Of a stretch of DNA of 5,062 bases, positions 1 through 5,062 are shown one piece after another; positions within the stretch are counted from its first letter, which is position 1; every line of letters begins with the position of its first letter. Both the position numbers and the translations under genes were made by a program. The notes under the pieces are model-generated. The model was not told the DNA's origin, ran no database searches, and worked only from the letters and a program-made list of their open reading frames with translations. The stretch is from an uncultured Clostridia bacterium (GTDB taxonomy: Bacteria > Bacillota > Clostridia > Christensenellales > Borkfalkiaceae), in contig CALVPW010000081.1 of assembly GCA_944354085.1 (NCBI GenBank), forward strand, positions 1-5,062, in the 5' to 3' direction.

Positions 1-12
1 GAGGAAGCATTT

Positions 13-954
13 ATGGAACGTAAACCAACCAAGATCACCATCATCGGGGCGGGCGCCGTCGGTTCGGCGTGCGCGTTCTCCATTGCGACGCAGCGGCTCG
101 CCGCCGAGATCGCCATCGTCGACGTCAATCAGGCGAAGGCGGAGGGTGAGGCGATGGATATCAGCCACGGGCTCATCACGATGGGTTCGATGGACATCCA
201 CGCGGGCTCGTATGCCGAAGATATCCCCGACAGCGACCTCGTCATCGTCACCGCGGGCGTGGGAAGAAAGCCCGGCGAGACCCGCCTCGACCTTGCGGCG
301 AAGAACATCGCCATCGCGCGCGACATCACCGCCAATCTCAAAAAGTATTGGCGCGACGGCGCGGTGATGGTCGTCTCCAATCCCGTGGATGTGATCACCT
401 ATCTCATCCAAAAAGAGAGCGGCCTGCCGCACGGGCGCGTCTTCGGGACGGGCACCGTGCTCGACAGCGCGCGTTTCCGCTATCTTCTGAGCGTGCGGAC
501 GGACGCGGCTATCCGCAACATCCACGGCTTTACCGCGGGCGAGCACGGCGAGAGCCAGTTTGCCGTATGGAGCTCGGTGCACGTTTCGGGCATGGGGCTG
601 GATTCCTTCTGCAAAAAGCGCGGCATCGTGCTGGATAAGGAGGAGATCGTCAAAGATACCGTCTCCTCGGGCGCGCAGGTCATCAAGCGCAAGGGCGTGA
701 CCAACTATGCGATCGCGGCGATCGTGGCGGAACTCACGAGCACGGTCGTCAAAAACCGCGGCTCCATCTTCTCCGTCACGTCCGTGCTCGAAGATTATTA
801 CGGCATCAAGGACGTGGCGATCAGCGTGCCTTCCTTCGTCGACGCGACGGGCGTGCGCGCGTATCTTCCTTACGACTTTACCGAAGAGGAGCTCGTCAAG
901 CTCAAAAGCAGCGCCGCGCAGATCCGTTCGTTCATGGATTCCCTCAATATCTGA
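13..954 (+). CDS. mdh: NAD-dependent malate dehydrogenase of the LDH-like family (possibly annotated L-lactate dehydrogenase)
   Basis: Cytoplasmic 2-hydroxyacid dehydrogenase of 313 residues, the normal length for the LDH/MDH superfamily. The Rossmann glycine motif GAGAVG is at residues 12-17. Asp37 ends beta-strand 2 (IVDVN) and favours NAD over NADP. Catalytic residues by family alignment are Arg91 (LDH Arg109), Asn123 (SNPVD), Asp151 and Arg154 (LDSARFR; LDH Asp168 and Arg171) and His178 (GEHGES; LDH His195). The substrate-discriminating loop reads GVGRKPGETRLDL. Its Arg85 sits where lactate dehydrogenases have Gln102 and malate dehydrogenases have Arg, so oxaloacetate/malate is the likelier substrate pair. 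The rest of the loop and KGVTNY (Thr230, LDH Thr246) look LDH-like, so an automatic pipeline may call it ldh. The start is supported by GAGGAAG at positions 1-7, five bases upstream. A malic enzyme gene follows after 23 bp, which fits a malate-producing role. Family is near certain; the MDH call is inference. Confidence 0.85.
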   Translation: MERKPTKITIIGAGAVGSACAFSIATQRLAAEIAIVDVNQAKAEGEAMDISHGLITMGSMDIHAGSYAEDIPDSDLVIVTAGVGRKPGETRLDLAAKNIAIARDITANLKKYWRDGAVMVVSNPVDVITYLIQKESGLPHGRVFGTGTVLDSARFRYLLSVRTDAAIRNIHGFTAGEHGESQFAVWSSVHVSGMGLDSFCKKRGIVLDKEEIVKDTVSSGAQVIKRKGVTNYAIAAIVAELTSTVVKNRGSIFSVTSVLEDYYGIKDVAISVPSFVDATGVRAYLPYDFTEEELVKLKSSAAQIRSFMDSLNI

Positions 955-977
955 AAATCATTTAAGGAGCAGCCTTT

Positions 978-2150
978 ATGGATAAAAAACAATACGCACT
1001 CGCAAAGCACAAAGAGTGGAAGGGCAAGATCGAGGTCGTGACCCGCGCGCCCATCACCAACCGCGAAGAACTCGCCGTCGCCTATACGCCCGGCGTTGCA
1101 GAACCCTGCCTGGAGATCTCCAAGAACGTCGATCTCTCGTACGAATACACGCGCCGCGCCAACCTCGTCGCCGTCGTGACGGACGGGACCGCGGTGCTCG
1201 GGCTCGGCGACATCGGTCCCGAGGCGGGCATGCCCGTGATGGAGGGCAAGTGCGCCCTGTTCAAGACGTTCGGCGATGTGGACGCCTTCCCGCTCTGCGT
1301 ACGTTCCAAGAGCGTGGACGACATCGTCAACACCGTCCGCCTTTTGGCGGGGAGCTTTGGCGGCGTCAATCTGGAGGATATCTCCGCGCCCCGCTGTTTC
1401 GAGATCGAAAAGCGCCTCAAAGAGGTGTGCGATATCCCCATTTTCCACGACGATCAGCACGGCACCGCCGTCGTCACGCTGGCAGCCATGATCAACGCGC
1501 TGAAGCTCGTCGGCAAAAAGATGGAAGATCTCTCCGTCGTCGTCAACGGTTCGGGTGCGGCGGGCATCGCCATCACCAAACTTTTGATGAGCAGAGGGCT
1601 CAAAAAGGTCATCCTCTGCGACAGGAAGGGCGCCATCTACGAGGGCAGAGAGGGGCTCAACGATATCAAGGCGGAGATGGCGAAGATCTCCAACCTCGAA
1701 AAGAAGAAAGGCGCGCTGAAGGACGTGATCGTTGGCGCCGACGTGTTCATCGGCGTCTCCGCGCCCGGCAGCCTCACCGCCGAGATGGTCAAGACCATGG
1801 CGCCCGATCCCATCGTCTTTGCGATGGCGAACCCCGTTCCCGAGATCATGCCCGACGAGGCGAAGGCGGCGGGCGTGCGCATCATGGGCACGGGAAGGAG
1901 CGACTTCCCCAACCAGATCAACAACGTTCTGGCGTTCCCCGGCATCTTCCGCGGCGCGCTCGACGTCCGCGCGAGCGACATCAACGACGAGATGAAGATC
2001 GCCGCGGCCGAAGCCATCGCCTCCGTCATTCCCGAAGGCGAGCTCACGCCCGAATACATCATCCCCGATTCTTTCAACCCGCACGTCAAGGACGCGGTCG
2101 CCGAAGCCGTCAAGGCGGCGGCGCGCAAAACGGGCGTTGCCCGCATCTGA
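978..2150 (+). CDS. Malic enzyme (malate oxidoreductase, decarboxylating), short bacterial type
   Basis: Catalyses oxidative decarboxylation of L-malate to pyruvate and CO2 in the cytoplasm, with NAD(P)+ and a divalent metal. At 390 residues it is the short bacterial form, without the phosphotransacetylase-like C-terminal extension of E. coli MaeB. The N-terminal malic domain covers about residues 15-150: catalytic Tyr36 (AYTPGV), catalytic Lys91 (MEGKCALFK), and metal ligands Glu133-Asp134 (NLEDI) and Asp159 (HDDQHG). The NAD-binding domain covers about 165-385, with GSGAAG at 191-196, Asp215 after beta-2 (CDRKG), ANPVPE at 284-289 and Asn316. Cofactor preference cannot be settled by eye: an Asp after beta-2 suggests NAD, but clostridial relatives can use NADP. 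The start follows AAGGAG at 964-969 with an 8-base spacer. It is cotranscribed with the upstream malate dehydrogenase gene and ends just before an intrinsic terminator, so the pair forms the end of a transcription unit. Confidence 0.95.
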   Translation: MDKKQYALAKHKEWKGKIEVVTRAPITNREELAVAYTPGVAEPCLEISKNVDLSYEYTRRANLVAVVTDGTAVLGLGDIGPEAGMPVMEGKCALFKTFGDVDAFPLCVRSKSVDDIVNTVRLLAGSFGGVNLEDISAPRCFEIEKRLKEVCDIPIFHDDQHGTAVVTLAAMINALKLVGKKMEDLSVVVNGSGAAGIAITKLLMSRGLKKVILCDRKGAIYEGREGLNDIKAEMAKISNLEKKKGALKDVIVGADVFIGVSAPGSLTAEMVKTMAPDPIVFAMANPVPEIMPDEAKAAGVRIMGTGRSDFPNQINNVLAFPGIFRGALDVRASDINDEMKIAAAEAIASVIPEGELTPEYIIPDSFNPHVKDAVAEAVKAAARKTGVARI

Positions 2151-2160
2151 CGCAAACGAG

Positions 2161-2189
2161 AAAAGACCCTGCCACGCGGCAGGGTTTTT
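2161..2189 (+). terminator. Rho-independent terminator after the malic enzyme gene
   Basis: A perfect 8-bp stem, ACCCTGCC (2166-2173) with GGCAGGGT (2178-2185), closes a 4-base ACGC loop and runs into five T residues (2185-2189). It begins 15 bases after the malic enzyme stop codon, so it should end the mdh-malic enzyme transcript and insulate it from the nrdR promoter downstream. An A-run at 2161-2164 gives a weak tract in the opposite direction, but there is no minus-strand gene that needs it. Confidence 0.93.
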
Positions 2190-2212
2190 GCTTGCGCTTA
2201 TCTTCCAAACTC

Positions 2213-2241
2213 TTTACAAGTGCGCGCAAATGTGGTATAAT
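2213..2241 (+). promoter_or_regulatory. Sigma-A type promoter of the nrdR-ispG-polC operon
   Basis: The -35 box TTTACA (2213-2218) matches TTGACA at five of six positions. A 17-bp spacer separates it from a perfect -10 box TATAAT (2236-2241). TG at 2233-2234, one base before the -10, gives an extended -10. The predicted transcription start is near 2248, leaving a leader of about 34 bases. The element lies between the upstream terminator and the nrdR ribosome binding site in an AT-richer patch of a GC-rich window. It is the only strong promoter seen here and should drive nrdR, ispG and polC together. Confidence 0.9.
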
Positions 2242-2253
2242 CATACAAACACA

Positions 2254-2269
2254 CCACAAGATATTGCTA
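2254..2269 (+). promoter_or_regulatory. Candidate NrdR box (autoregulatory operator)
   Basis: The 16-mer CCACAAGATATTGCTA matches the published NrdR-box consensus acaCwAtATaTwGtgt, as I recall it, at 11 of 16 positions. It matches 9 of the 10 central positions. It lies just downstream of the predicted transcription start and upstream of the ribosome binding site of the gene encoding NrdR itself, a position from which bound protein could block transcription. Against it: NrdR boxes usually occur as a phased pair, and I found no convincing second copy 21 or 31 bases upstream; the right arm is also poor (GCTA instead of GTGT). Confidence 0.4.
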
Positions 2270-2270
2270 C

Positions 2271-2277
2271 GGAGGGG
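2271..2277 (+). promoter_or_regulatory. Strong ribosome binding site of nrdR
   Basis: GGAGGGG at 2271-2277 gives a near-perfect anti-16S match (GGAGG) six bases before the ATG at 2282. It fixes the nrdR start and excludes the longer reading frame that runs on in the same frame from within the malic enzyme gene. It is the only strong ribosome binding site of the three-gene operon, since ispG and polC begin at overlapping stop/start codons. Confidence 0.9.
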
Positions 2278-2281
2278 AAGT

Positions 2282-2761
2282 ATGCGTTGTTTGTATTGTA
2301 ATTGCACGGAGAGCAAAGTCATCGATTCGCGCTCGGCGGACGACGAGCGCACCATCCGCCGCCGCCGCGAGTGCATGGGCTGCGGCAGACGGTTCACGAC
2401 GTACGAGACCATCGAAGTCGCGCCCATCCTCGTCGTCAAATCGGACGGGACGCGGCAGGCGTTCGACCTCGGCAAGATCAAGCGCGGCATCATCAAGGCG
2501 TGCGAGAAGCGCCCCGTTCCCATCGAAAAGATCGACGCCCTTGCCGAAGATATCGCCAAACGCATCTACAATTCGATGGAGCAGGAAGTCAGCTCCAAAC
2601 AGATCGGCGAGATGGTGATGGAGGGGCTGCAAAAGCTGGACGAAGTCGCCTACGTGCGCTACGCCTCGGTGTACCGTTCCTTTAAGGATATTTCGTCCTT
2701 TATGGCGGAACTGCAAAAGATGATGGAAAAGAAGGAGAGCGAACGGGAAACGCAGCCATGA
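2282..2761 (+). CDS. nrdR: Transcriptional repressor NrdR
   Basis: NrdR is a nucleotide-sensing repressor of ribonucleotide reductase operons: it binds ATP/dATP and, in its dATP-loaded form, binds NrdR boxes in target promoters. The 159 residues match the usual 150-160. An N-terminal zinc ribbon has Cys3-x2-Cys6 and Cys31-x2-Cys34, with the basic run RRRR (26-29) between the pairs, the DNA-binding part of this family. The ATP-cone domain covers about residues 49-139, opening with VVKSDGTRQAFD and containing the KIKRGI segment. The C-terminal tail is charged and probably disordered. The ATG follows a strong GGAGGGG site and its own promoter, with a candidate NrdR box in the leader, so autoregulation is plausible. 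The stop codon overlaps the ispG start as ATGA (2758-2761). No ribonucleotide reductase gene is in the window, so its main targets lie elsewhere. Confidence 0.97.
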   Translation: MRCLYCNCTESKVIDSRSADDERTIRRRRECMGCGRRFTTYETIEVAPILVVKSDGTRQAFDLGKIKRGIIKACEKRPVPIEKIDALAEDIAKRIYNSMEQEVSSKQIGEMVMEGLQKLDEVAYVRYASVYRSFKDISSFMAELQKMMEKKESERETQP

Positions 2762-3795
2762 AACGGGTCGTAAAAGTCGGGAACGTGCGCATGGGGGACG
2801 GGAGCGTCTCCGTGCAGAGCATGACGACGGTAAAAACGAGCGACGCGGCAGCCTGCGTCGCTCAAATTCTTGCGTTGGAAGAGGCGGGGTGCGATATCGC
2901 GCGCGTCGCCGTCTCGGACGAGGCGGACGCATACGCGCTGCGCGCCGTCAGGGAGCGGGTGCACATCCCCGTCGTGGCGGATGTGCATTTTTCGGCGAAA
3001 CTTGCCGTGCTCGCCGTGGAAAACGGCGCCGATAAGCTGCGCATCAATCCGGGGAACATCGGCGGCGAACGGGAGATCGCGCTGGTCGCCGACTGCGTCA
3101 GGGCGCACGGCGTGCCCGTCCGCGTGGGGGCGAACACGGGCAGCATCGAAAAGCACTTTTTGCAGACGTACGGCAGGAGCGCGGAGGCGCTCGTGGGGAG
3201 CGCGCTCCAAAACGCCGAGATCCTCGAACGACACGGCGTGCACGATATCGTGCTCTCCGTCAAGGCGTCCGACGTACCGCTCACCGTGGAGGCGTATACC
3301 ATGCTCGCGGCGCGCTGTCCTTACCCGCTGCACCTCGGGGTGACCGAGGCGGGCACGGCGGAGATGGGCATCGTCAAGAGCAGCATCGGCATCGGCGCGC
3401 TGCTGCTGAACGGCATCGGCGATACCATCCGCGTGTCGCTCTCCGCCGATCCCGTGCGCGAAGTCTACGCCGCGCACGACATCCTGCGCGCCTGCGGCAG
3501 GGAAACGGCGTACGTCGAAGTCGTTTCCTGTCCCACCTGCGGCAGATGCCGCTACGACTGCATCGGGCTCGCCGAGCGCGTCAACGCGCGCGTGCGTACC
3601 GTCAAAAAGAAGCTCAAAGTCGCCGTCATGGGGTGCGTCGTCAACGGCCCAGGCGAGGCAAAAGGGTGCGACCTCGGCATTGCGGGCGGCGAAGAATACT
3701 GTGTGATCATGCAAAAAGGAAAGGAGAACGAGCGCGTCCGCAAAGAGGACGCCGAGCGCGTATTCTTTGAACGGCTCGATGCGCTCATATCATGA
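2758..3795 (+). CDS. ispG: 4-hydroxy-3-methylbut-2-en-1-yl diphosphate synthase (flavodoxin/ferredoxin)
   Basis: IspG (GcpE) performs the penultimate step of the MEP isoprenoid pathway, reducing MEcPP to HMBPP with a [4Fe-4S] cluster and electrons from flavodoxin or ferredoxin. The 345 residues fit the compact bacterial form without the plant/chlamydial insert. The N-terminal TIM-barrel part shows VKVGNV (6-10 region), VQSMT (19-23), VADVHF and the signature KLRINPGNIG (93-102). The C-terminal Fe-S domain has Cys258 and Cys261 (SCPTCGR), Cys293 and Glu300 (CVVNGPGE). Their spacing (3, 32 and 7) equals that of E. coli Cys270/Cys273/Cys305/Glu312. Extra cysteines at 264 and 268 follow the first pair, and whether they matter is unknown. 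The start overlaps the nrdR stop (ATGA) with only a weak GGGA upstream, so translation is probably coupled. The stop overlaps the polC start in the same way. The usual clostridial neighbours dxr and rseP are not upstream here. Confidence 0.97.
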   Translation: MKRVVKVGNVRMGDGSVSVQSMTTVKTSDAAACVAQILALEEAGCDIARVAVSDEADAYALRAVRERVHIPVVADVHFSAKLAVLAVENGADKLRINPGNIGGEREIALVADCVRAHGVPVRVGANTGSIEKHFLQTYGRSAEALVGSALQNAEILERHGVHDIVLSVKASDVPLTVEAYTMLAARCPYPLHLGVTEAGTAEMGIVKSSIGIGALLLNGIGDTIRVSLSADPVREVYAAHDILRACGRETAYVEVVSCPTCGRCRYDCIGLAERVNARVRTVKKKLKVAVMGCVVNGPGEAKGCDLGIAGGEEYCVIMQKGKENERVRKEDAERVFFERLDALIS

Positions 3796-5062
3796 AGAGC
3801 AAACAATATCTCGAAGCGGTGCGCACGATCCCGGGGCTCGTGCGCGCCGTGCTTAAAAAGATCGAAGTCAAGGGGCGGACCGCCACCTTCTTTCTCGTCA
3901 CCGATCTCTCCTATTCGGAGGAAGACGTGGCGCGCGCCCGCGAAGTGACGGCGCGCTTCGTGCCCGAGGGGTTCGAGGCGCAGGTCAGCGTGCGCAAAGC
4001 CGTGCCCGATCCCGCAGGCATCCGCCGCGCGGTGACGGATATTTTGAAGACGCGCTTCCCCGCGGCGGCGGCGTTCGTCGACCCCGAGGACGTCGAGGCG
4101 TACGTCGACGACGGCGGCGGCAGATTTTTTATCGGCGTGGGGGAGACGGAACGCGTGCGCATGCGGGAGGACGGCATCCTCGACGCGGTGAGCGCCGCGC
4201 TCGCAAAGCAATTCCCGGGAGCGTGGTACGGCGACGTGCGCGCGATCGAAAAGCAGCGGGGCGAGATCGAGCGCGAGGCGCCGCCTGAGGCGGAGACGGT
4301 CATGGCGCCGCGCATGTTCGAGATCGCCGATTATGCGCCCATCGACGGCGCAAAGCCCGAATACGCCCTGTATATGGCGGATCTCGTCAAAGAGGCGCAA
4401 AACGTCACGATATGCGGCGCGATCTCCTTTATGGAGGAGCGCGCCACCAAGAACGGCAAGCCCTATTTCAGCCTGTCCGTCTCCGATCCCACGGGGCAGG
4501 CGCGCTGTTCGTATTTTTCCAAAAAAGCCACCGTCGAGAAGGTGCGCGACCTTCGGCAGGGGGATTGGGTGTGCCTGACGGGAGACAACGAGCTCTTTAA
4601 CGGGAGCCTCTCCTTCCGCGCCAAACAGATCGACCTCGGCAAACCGCCCGCGGGCTTCGTGCCCGAGGCGCGCCCGTCCCGTCCCGTGCCCGCCCGCTAT
4701 AAAGCGGTGCTGCCCGCACCCGTGAGCGATCTCGTGCAGGGGACGCTCTTCGGCGAGACGGCTGTCCCCGACGACGTGCGCACCCGCGAATTCGTGGTGT
4801 TCGATCTGGAAACGACGGGTCTGAACACCAACCCCGCGATGGGGACGATGGACCGCATCATCGAACTCGGCGCCGTCAAGATCAAAGACGGCAGCATCTG
4901 CGAAAAACTCTCCACCTTCGTTGCCTGCCCCGTAAAGCTGTCCGAGGAGATCGTGAACATCACGGGCATCACCGACGATATGCTCGTCGGCGCGCCCCCG
5001 CTCGAAGACGTCATCGCCGACTTTTACAAGTTTACGGCGGGCTGCGCGCTCGTGGCGCACAA
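3792..5062 (+). CDS. polC: DNA polymerase III PolC-type, N-terminal part (cut by window end), lacking the PHP N-terminal half
   Basis: The reading frame stays open from ATG 3792 to the window edge: 423 complete codons plus two bases. PolC is the replicative polymerase of low-GC Gram-positives, with a built-in proofreading exonuclease. Visible order: an N-terminal region (about 1-150) resembling the PolC N-terminal domains; a charged Glu/Pro-rich linker (about 153-175); an OB fold (about 203-282, VTICGAISFMEE to SFRAKQIDL); a proline-rich linker (about 284-332); and the DEDDh exonuclease from 333. Exonuclease motif I is FDLETTG with catalytic Asp338 and Glu340. Further PolC-like segments are IIELGAVKIKDG (356-367) and NITGITDDML (389-398), and VAH at the edge begins motif II. 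Typical PolC has about 80-90 PHP residues with an HLHT metal motif between OB and exonuclease; here there are none. Context after ispG and overlap ATGA (3792-3795), with no clear ribosome binding site, support PolC. A stand-alone exonuclease relative without polymerase cannot be excluded from this fragment. Confidence 0.85.
   Translation, partial: MKSKQYLEAVRTIPGLVRAVLKKIEVKGRTATFFLVTDLSYSEEDVARAREVTARFVPEGFEAQVSVRKAVPDPAGIRRAVTDILKTRFPAAAAFVDPEDVEAYVDDGGGRFFIGVGETERVRMREDGILDAVSAALAKQFPGAWYGDVRAIEKQRGEIEREAPPEAETVMAPRMFEIADYAPIDGAKPEYALYMADLVKEAQNVTICGAISFMEERATKNGKPYFSLSVSDPTGQARCSYFSKKATVEKVRDLRQGDWVCLTGDNELFNGSLSFRAKQIDLGKPPAGFVPEARPSRPVPARYKAVLPAPVSDLVQGTLFGETAVPDDVRTREFVVFDLETTGLNTNPAMGTMDRIIELGAVKIKDGSICEKLSTFVACPVKLSEEIVNITGITDDMLVGAPPLEDVIADFYKFTAGCALVAH
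4737..4751 (+). other. Candidate beta-clamp-binding motif (QGTLF) in the PolC linker
   Basis: These bases encode Gln316-Gly-Thr-Leu-Phe320, which fits the bacterial sliding-clamp pentapeptide pattern QxxLF. It lies in a probably flexible, proline-rich segment between the OB fold and the exonuclease, an accessible place for a clamp contact. The family-typical PolC clamp motif is expected near the polymerase end of the protein, outside this window. A five-residue match can arise by chance, so this is a candidate only. Confidence 0.35.

Noticed and set aside
870..2084. A 404-codon minus-strand open frame opposite the malic enzyme gene
   Set aside because: The opposite strand encodes a complete malic enzyme with all catalytic residues. 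The antisense product shows no recognisable domain and no ribosome binding site was identified for it.
2161..2189. Reading the hairpin as a bidirectional terminator
   Set aside because: The A-run on the left is short and separated from the stem by a G, and no minus-strand gene converges on it.
1016..2281. An in-frame upstream extension that would make nrdR a 581-residue protein
   Set aside because: The extension is an out-of-frame reading of the malic enzyme gene, runs through the terminator and promoter, and gives an Arg/His-rich product. The strong GGAGGGG before ATG 2282 and the NrdR length fix the real start.
2242..2281. A possible riboswitch or structured leader upstream of nrdR
   Set aside because: The leader from the predicted start to the ATG is only about 34 bases, A/C-rich and without a stable stem, too short for known riboswitch classes.
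2659..3714. A 351-codon minus-strand open frame opposite ispG
   Set aside because: It is a shadow of ispG, with a His/Arg/Asp-rich low-information product.
3718..3730. The AAGGAAAGGAGA purine run near the end of ispG as a ribosome binding site
   Set aside because: It is more than 60 bases before the polC ATG at 3792 and simply encodes the Lys/Glu-rich segment QKGKENE; no start codon at proper distance opens a convincing gene.
3552..5060. A long minus-strand open frame of about 500 codons opposite polC and the ispG end
   Set aside because: It overlaps two clearly recognisable genes and its product is rich in Arg, His, Asp and Gly with no family resemblance. Such frames arise from strong GC codon bias on the coding strand.

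Overview
The window is a compact, gene-dense piece of chromosome, all read on the + strand, with a GC content of roughly 60% judged by eye. It most likely comes from a high-GC anaerobic Clostridia-type Bacillota. The evidence is a PolC-type replicative polymerase gene directly after ispG (a common Clostridia order), strong purine-rich ribosome binding sites, and an LDH-like malate dehydrogenase paired with a short malic enzyme. No mobile element, CRISPR array, tRNA or rRNA was seen.

Region 1 (1-2150) is a two-gene metabolic unit. The first gene encodes an NAD-dependent enzyme of the lactate/malate dehydrogenase family. It carries Arg, not Gln, at the substrate-specificity position, so malate dehydrogenase is the better call. 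The second, 23 bp downstream, encodes a short malic enzyme. Together they would convert oxaloacetate to malate and then to pyruvate plus CO2, as in the malate shunt known from Clostridium thermocellum. The unit's promoter lies upstream of the window.

Region 2 (2151-2281) is the only real intergenic stretch. It holds a perfect-stem intrinsic terminator for the upstream unit. After it comes a near-consensus sigma-A promoter (TTTACA, 17 bp, TATAAT with an extended -10), then a candidate NrdR box in the leader, then a strong Shine-Dalgarno sequence.

Region 3 (2282-5062) is a translationally coupled operon, nrdR-ispG-polC, with ATGA stop/start overlaps at both junctions. NrdR is the Zn-ribbon/ATP-cone repressor of ribonucleotide reductase genes, IspG is the [4Fe-4S] enzyme of the MEP isoprenoid pathway, and PolC is the replicative DNA polymerase, cut by the window end. 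If the NrdR box is real, the regulator of dNTP supply would control its own operon and with it the replicative polymerase.

The most unusual feature is in the visible 423 residues of PolC. The OB fold is joined to the 3'-5' exonuclease by a short proline-rich linker, with no N-terminal half of the PHP domain in between. The linker carries a QGTLF sequence that fits the beta-clamp-binding pattern.
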